DNA of 12,272 bases. Origin: Terana coerulea. Lineage: Eukaryota; Basidiomycota; Agaricomycetes; Polyporales; Phanerochaetaceae. The translations under genes and the position numbers were made by a program. The notes under the pieces are model-generated. The model saw nothing but the letters and a program-made list of their open reading frames with translations. It was not told the DNA's origin and did no database searches. The stretch lies in NCBI GenBank assembly GCA_024811115.1, contig JAKOGH010000404.1:1-12272 (forward strand). The letters are read 5' to 3'. This document shows, in pieces, positions 9,088-12,272 of the stretch. Every line of letters starts with the position of its first letter. Position 1 is the stretch's first letter.

Positions 9088-9160
9088 TCCCGTTTAGCTC
9101 AGCTGGTAGAGCGCGTCACTAGTAATGACGAGGTCAGTCGTTCAAGTCGGCTAATGGGAA
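9088..9160 (+). tRNA. tRNA-Thr (anticodon AGU)
   Basis: This is a complete 73-nt cloverleaf without intron. The acceptor stem TCCCGTT pairs with AATGGGA (one G-T), discriminator A; the D stem is GCTC/GAGC with loop AGCTGGTA; the anticodon stem CGTCA/TGACG closes the loop CTAGTAA with AGT at 9121-9123; the T stem AGTCG/CGGCT closes TTCAAGT. A34 would be edited to inosine to read ACU, ACC and ACA. The CCA end is not encoded, as expected for a eukaryote. Confidence 0.95.
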
Positions 9161-9179
9161 ATGGCACGAAGGTATGCCA

Positions 9180-9185
9180 TTTTTT
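9180..9185 (+). terminator. Pol III terminator of tRNA-Thr
   Basis: A run of six T begins 20 bases after the tRNA end on the same strand, a standard RNA polymerase III stop. Confidence 0.7.
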
Positions 9186-10826
9186 CCTGCTAAATCCCCA
9201 TTTTGTAGGCGCTTGTCATCGCTGGGCGACGCTAGCATAGTGGTGTTAGGCAATGGTTTCTTTTTTGACTGTATGGAATATTCAATATTGCATAAACGGG
9301 AACACAGCCACTTGAAAGTTGACACTAATGCGCTATCAATTATCAATATCAGTGGAGACGCTCGGCGCTCGCCGCAACTTCCCACATACTTATTTGCCCT
9401 CTGGCGCTTGCCGGTTGCATTGTGGTCTAATCAGTGACTTCCGCCACACCAGCTGCAGCCCTCTTGAACTGCACATCATCTTCAAAGACCACTTCCCCGG
9501 CACATTATCTCGCTCAAGGAATGAGACGGTCTCGGCAGCGGGCATAATGCTACCAGGCTGGTATCTGTGCAAACAAACTTTCCACTCTTCGTTGGTGCAG
9601 ATGTAGGCCGAGCAAATGGCAGCTACACAGATCTGCCACCTACCACTACGGAGGAACAATGATCTGTTGACCCATATTACACCACGCTCTCTGTTCTTGT
9701 ATTCGTTATGAAACAGATGATCATGGCAAGGCTGGCAAATCTAACGTGAGTGGCTCTTTCTTGCAAATTCCCACTCGGGAACCGGCTGCCACTCGTTTTC
9801 GGGGCCGTGGGCATGGGTGTGACTGAGACGTTCTCTCGTAGGCTGGGAGTTGCTTTAAGCATCCTTGTCGAATCACGAAGCCTTCAGAGGCCCAAGAGAA
9901 TGTATACCCTATTTTTGAACACTTGCTCACTCCGCCTGTGAAAATAGGCATGGTTTACGTCTCTCATAGCCGGACGTTTGTTCCTAACAGGAACCAGTGC
10001 CACGGAACAGGGCGCATATCTCTCATGGGGCCGTATGGTACCGGTGAGCCTCGACTCTCTCGCTGTCACCCCGCCTATCATACCTGATCCTTTCGCGAAG
10101 CACATTCAATCGTGACTGCAGTGACTGAATCCTGGCGGTGAGTGCAAGATGGCCAAATTTCTTAGCCTCCGTCTTGTTCACGCCAGCAGAGAAATCGCTG
10201 ACTACTGCACCAAACTATACAACCATGGAGCCGTCATCGCGATGCTCCAGTTGTTGCGTTCAATACCCGTAAGACAAGCACGGATCCATTCGACTTTCGC
10301 GTCAGCACCGCCCCAGTGCATTCCCATTCTTCTGGGTCTCGCGTCCGTGGTCACTGGGCTCTCACACAGTTTTGCTCCTGAACGTGGTCATAGCCGACTC
10401 TCCCAACTCTTTTCTCCCCATGTTTGGGAAGTAATACCTCACCGAGCGGCGCCAAACCGAGGAGGGTCAAATTGTTTTGTCCCTCTGGACGCGAAACGTC
10501 CCAGCGGACTGGTATTCGCCACGCAGCCACAACGTCGTCGGCTCCAGTCTACTCACACTCCTGTGAGCCATCCAAACCCGCGGTACGCGATTGGAGCATC
10601 GCGCTACGGTCGCCTGAGAGCACACCCAGCACAGTCAACCCTGCTGAAAGCGGGGCTGATTGCTGGTTGTGACGGTGTAGTGAAGGGCCTGTGCAGGCGG
10701 GCCCGGAGGGCGGCCACCCACAGTCCTGTGAGTTCGCGGAAAACAACAGTCTGCACCACGCTGCTCACCACTCATCCATAGCTGGACGTGCGGCGGACGA
10801 TGAAGTCATGGCTGTACGCGGAGAGG
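9186..10826. other. Gene-poor region between tRNA-Thr and the peroxidase
   Basis: I find no confident gene in this 1.6 kb. It holds a possible decayed minus-strand gene (9427-9744) and the distal promoter of the peroxidase. A 210-codon plus-strand open frame at 10149-10781 has an R/S/P-rich composition, no recognisable domain and no paralogue; because it overlaps the promoter and other frames there are also open, it is more likely a chance frame in GC-rich DNA. A frame open at 9948-10115 is likewise unsupported. Confidence 0.55.
9427..9744 (-). pseudogene. Possible decayed small secreted-protein gene
   Basis: On the minus strand, a signal-peptide-like stretch RFASLAMIICFI (about 9709-9741, lacking its ATG) is followed by stops, then a segment containing AAICSAYICTNEEWKVC, then a shift into a frame reading VFEDDVQFKRAAAGVAEVTD before TAG at 9427-9429. 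The order of hydrophobic start, C-T-N-x-x-W-x-x-C block and acidic end recalls short cysteine-containing secreted proteins of polypores. No single frame spans it. The idea rests on general resemblance and may be wrong. Confidence 0.2.
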
Positions 10827-10834
10827 TATAAAAG
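10827..10834 (+). promoter_or_regulatory. TATA box of the manganese peroxidase gene
   Basis: TATAAAAG lies 136 bp upstream of the ATG at 10963. It is followed about 25 bp later by a CTACA sequence suited to a transcription start and then by a pyrimidine-rich leader, a common layout for strongly expressed fungal genes. Confidence 0.75.
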
Positions 10835-10859
10835 CTAGGACGCGTACTGCCTACAATCT

Positions 10860-10905
10860 TCAGGACAACCGGGTTCTACACTCAGGCATCACTCCTCAGG
10901 ACAAC
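10860..10905 (+). repeat. Direct repeat in the peroxidase 5' leader
   Basis: TCAGGACAAC occurs at 10860-10869 and again at 10896-10905, exactly 36 bp apart, and similarity continues into GGTTCT versus GTTTCT. Both copies are between the TATA box and the start codon and so are probably transcribed. The repeat could be a small tandem duplication of leader sequence or a regulatory element. Confidence 0.6.
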
Positions 10906-10962
10906 GAGTTTCTCGCTCGCCTATCCTCACTCCCCTTTCTCCACCTTCGCTCTCGACTTAGC

Positions 10963-12272
<1,310 letters not shown>

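Noticed and set aside
9948..10115. 55-codon plus-strand frame with a protein-like end (DPFAKHIQS)
   Set aside because: No homology recognised, no exon structure, and no start codon near its beginning; length is within chance.
10010..10146. Two matches to the metal-response element TGCRCNC on the minus strand (10010-10016 and 10140-10146)
   Set aside because: The motif is degenerate and expected about twice per kilobase on both strands by chance; both lie over 800 bp from the start codon.
10149..10781. 210-codon open frame upstream of the peroxidase
   Set aside because: No recognisable domain, biased R/S/P composition, overlaps the promoter, and a second frame is also open there; most likely a chance frame in GC-rich DNA.

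Overview
The window is nuclear DNA of a filamentous basidiomycete, most likely a wood-decaying polypore (Polyporales). Genes are split by many 52-81 nt GT-AG introns with CTRAY-type branch sites. The right end carries a class II manganese peroxidase, an enzyme of white-rot lignin decay, and the coding sequence is moderately GC-rich.

Layout: (1) About 389-6619 is a head-to-tail array of four paralogous extended short-chain dehydrogenase/reductases of the GRE2 / dihydroflavonol-4-reductase-like family. All have four exons with the same intron positions and phases (0, 2, 1) and an identical 201-nt first exon. Copies 1 and 4 (344 aa) resemble each other, as do inner copies 2 and 3 (346 and about 353 aa). 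Copies 2 and 4 read through cleanly; copies 1 and 3 each lack one base. (2) 6890-6972, minus strand: tRNA-Asp(GUC) with a short insert next to the anticodon. (3) 7146-8790, plus strand: a snurportin-1 orthologue in five exons, including a 21-nt micro-exon, with one missing base in a C run. (4) 9088-9160: an intact tRNA-Thr(AGU). (5) About 9186-10826: no convincing gene; a possible decayed small secreted-protein gene lies on the minus strand near 9427-9744. (6) 10963 to the end: manganese peroxidase, cut by the window edge, with TATA box and leader.

The reductases probably reduce aldehydes or ketones with NADPH, which would fit a fungus exposed to lignin-derived aldehydes, but a functional link to the peroxidase is only inference from proximity. 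Snurportin (import of capped snRNPs) and the tRNAs are housekeeping genes.

A recurring theme is single-base indels, mostly in short homopolymers: copies 1 and 3, snurportin, seven in the peroxidase, and one base short in the tRNA-Asp T stem. Splice sites and catalytic residues are otherwise preserved, so assembly or consensus errors are more likely than true pseudogenes. I see no clear new molecular system; the most unusual material is the nested reductase array with its signs of gene conversion and a stop-codon-removing indel.
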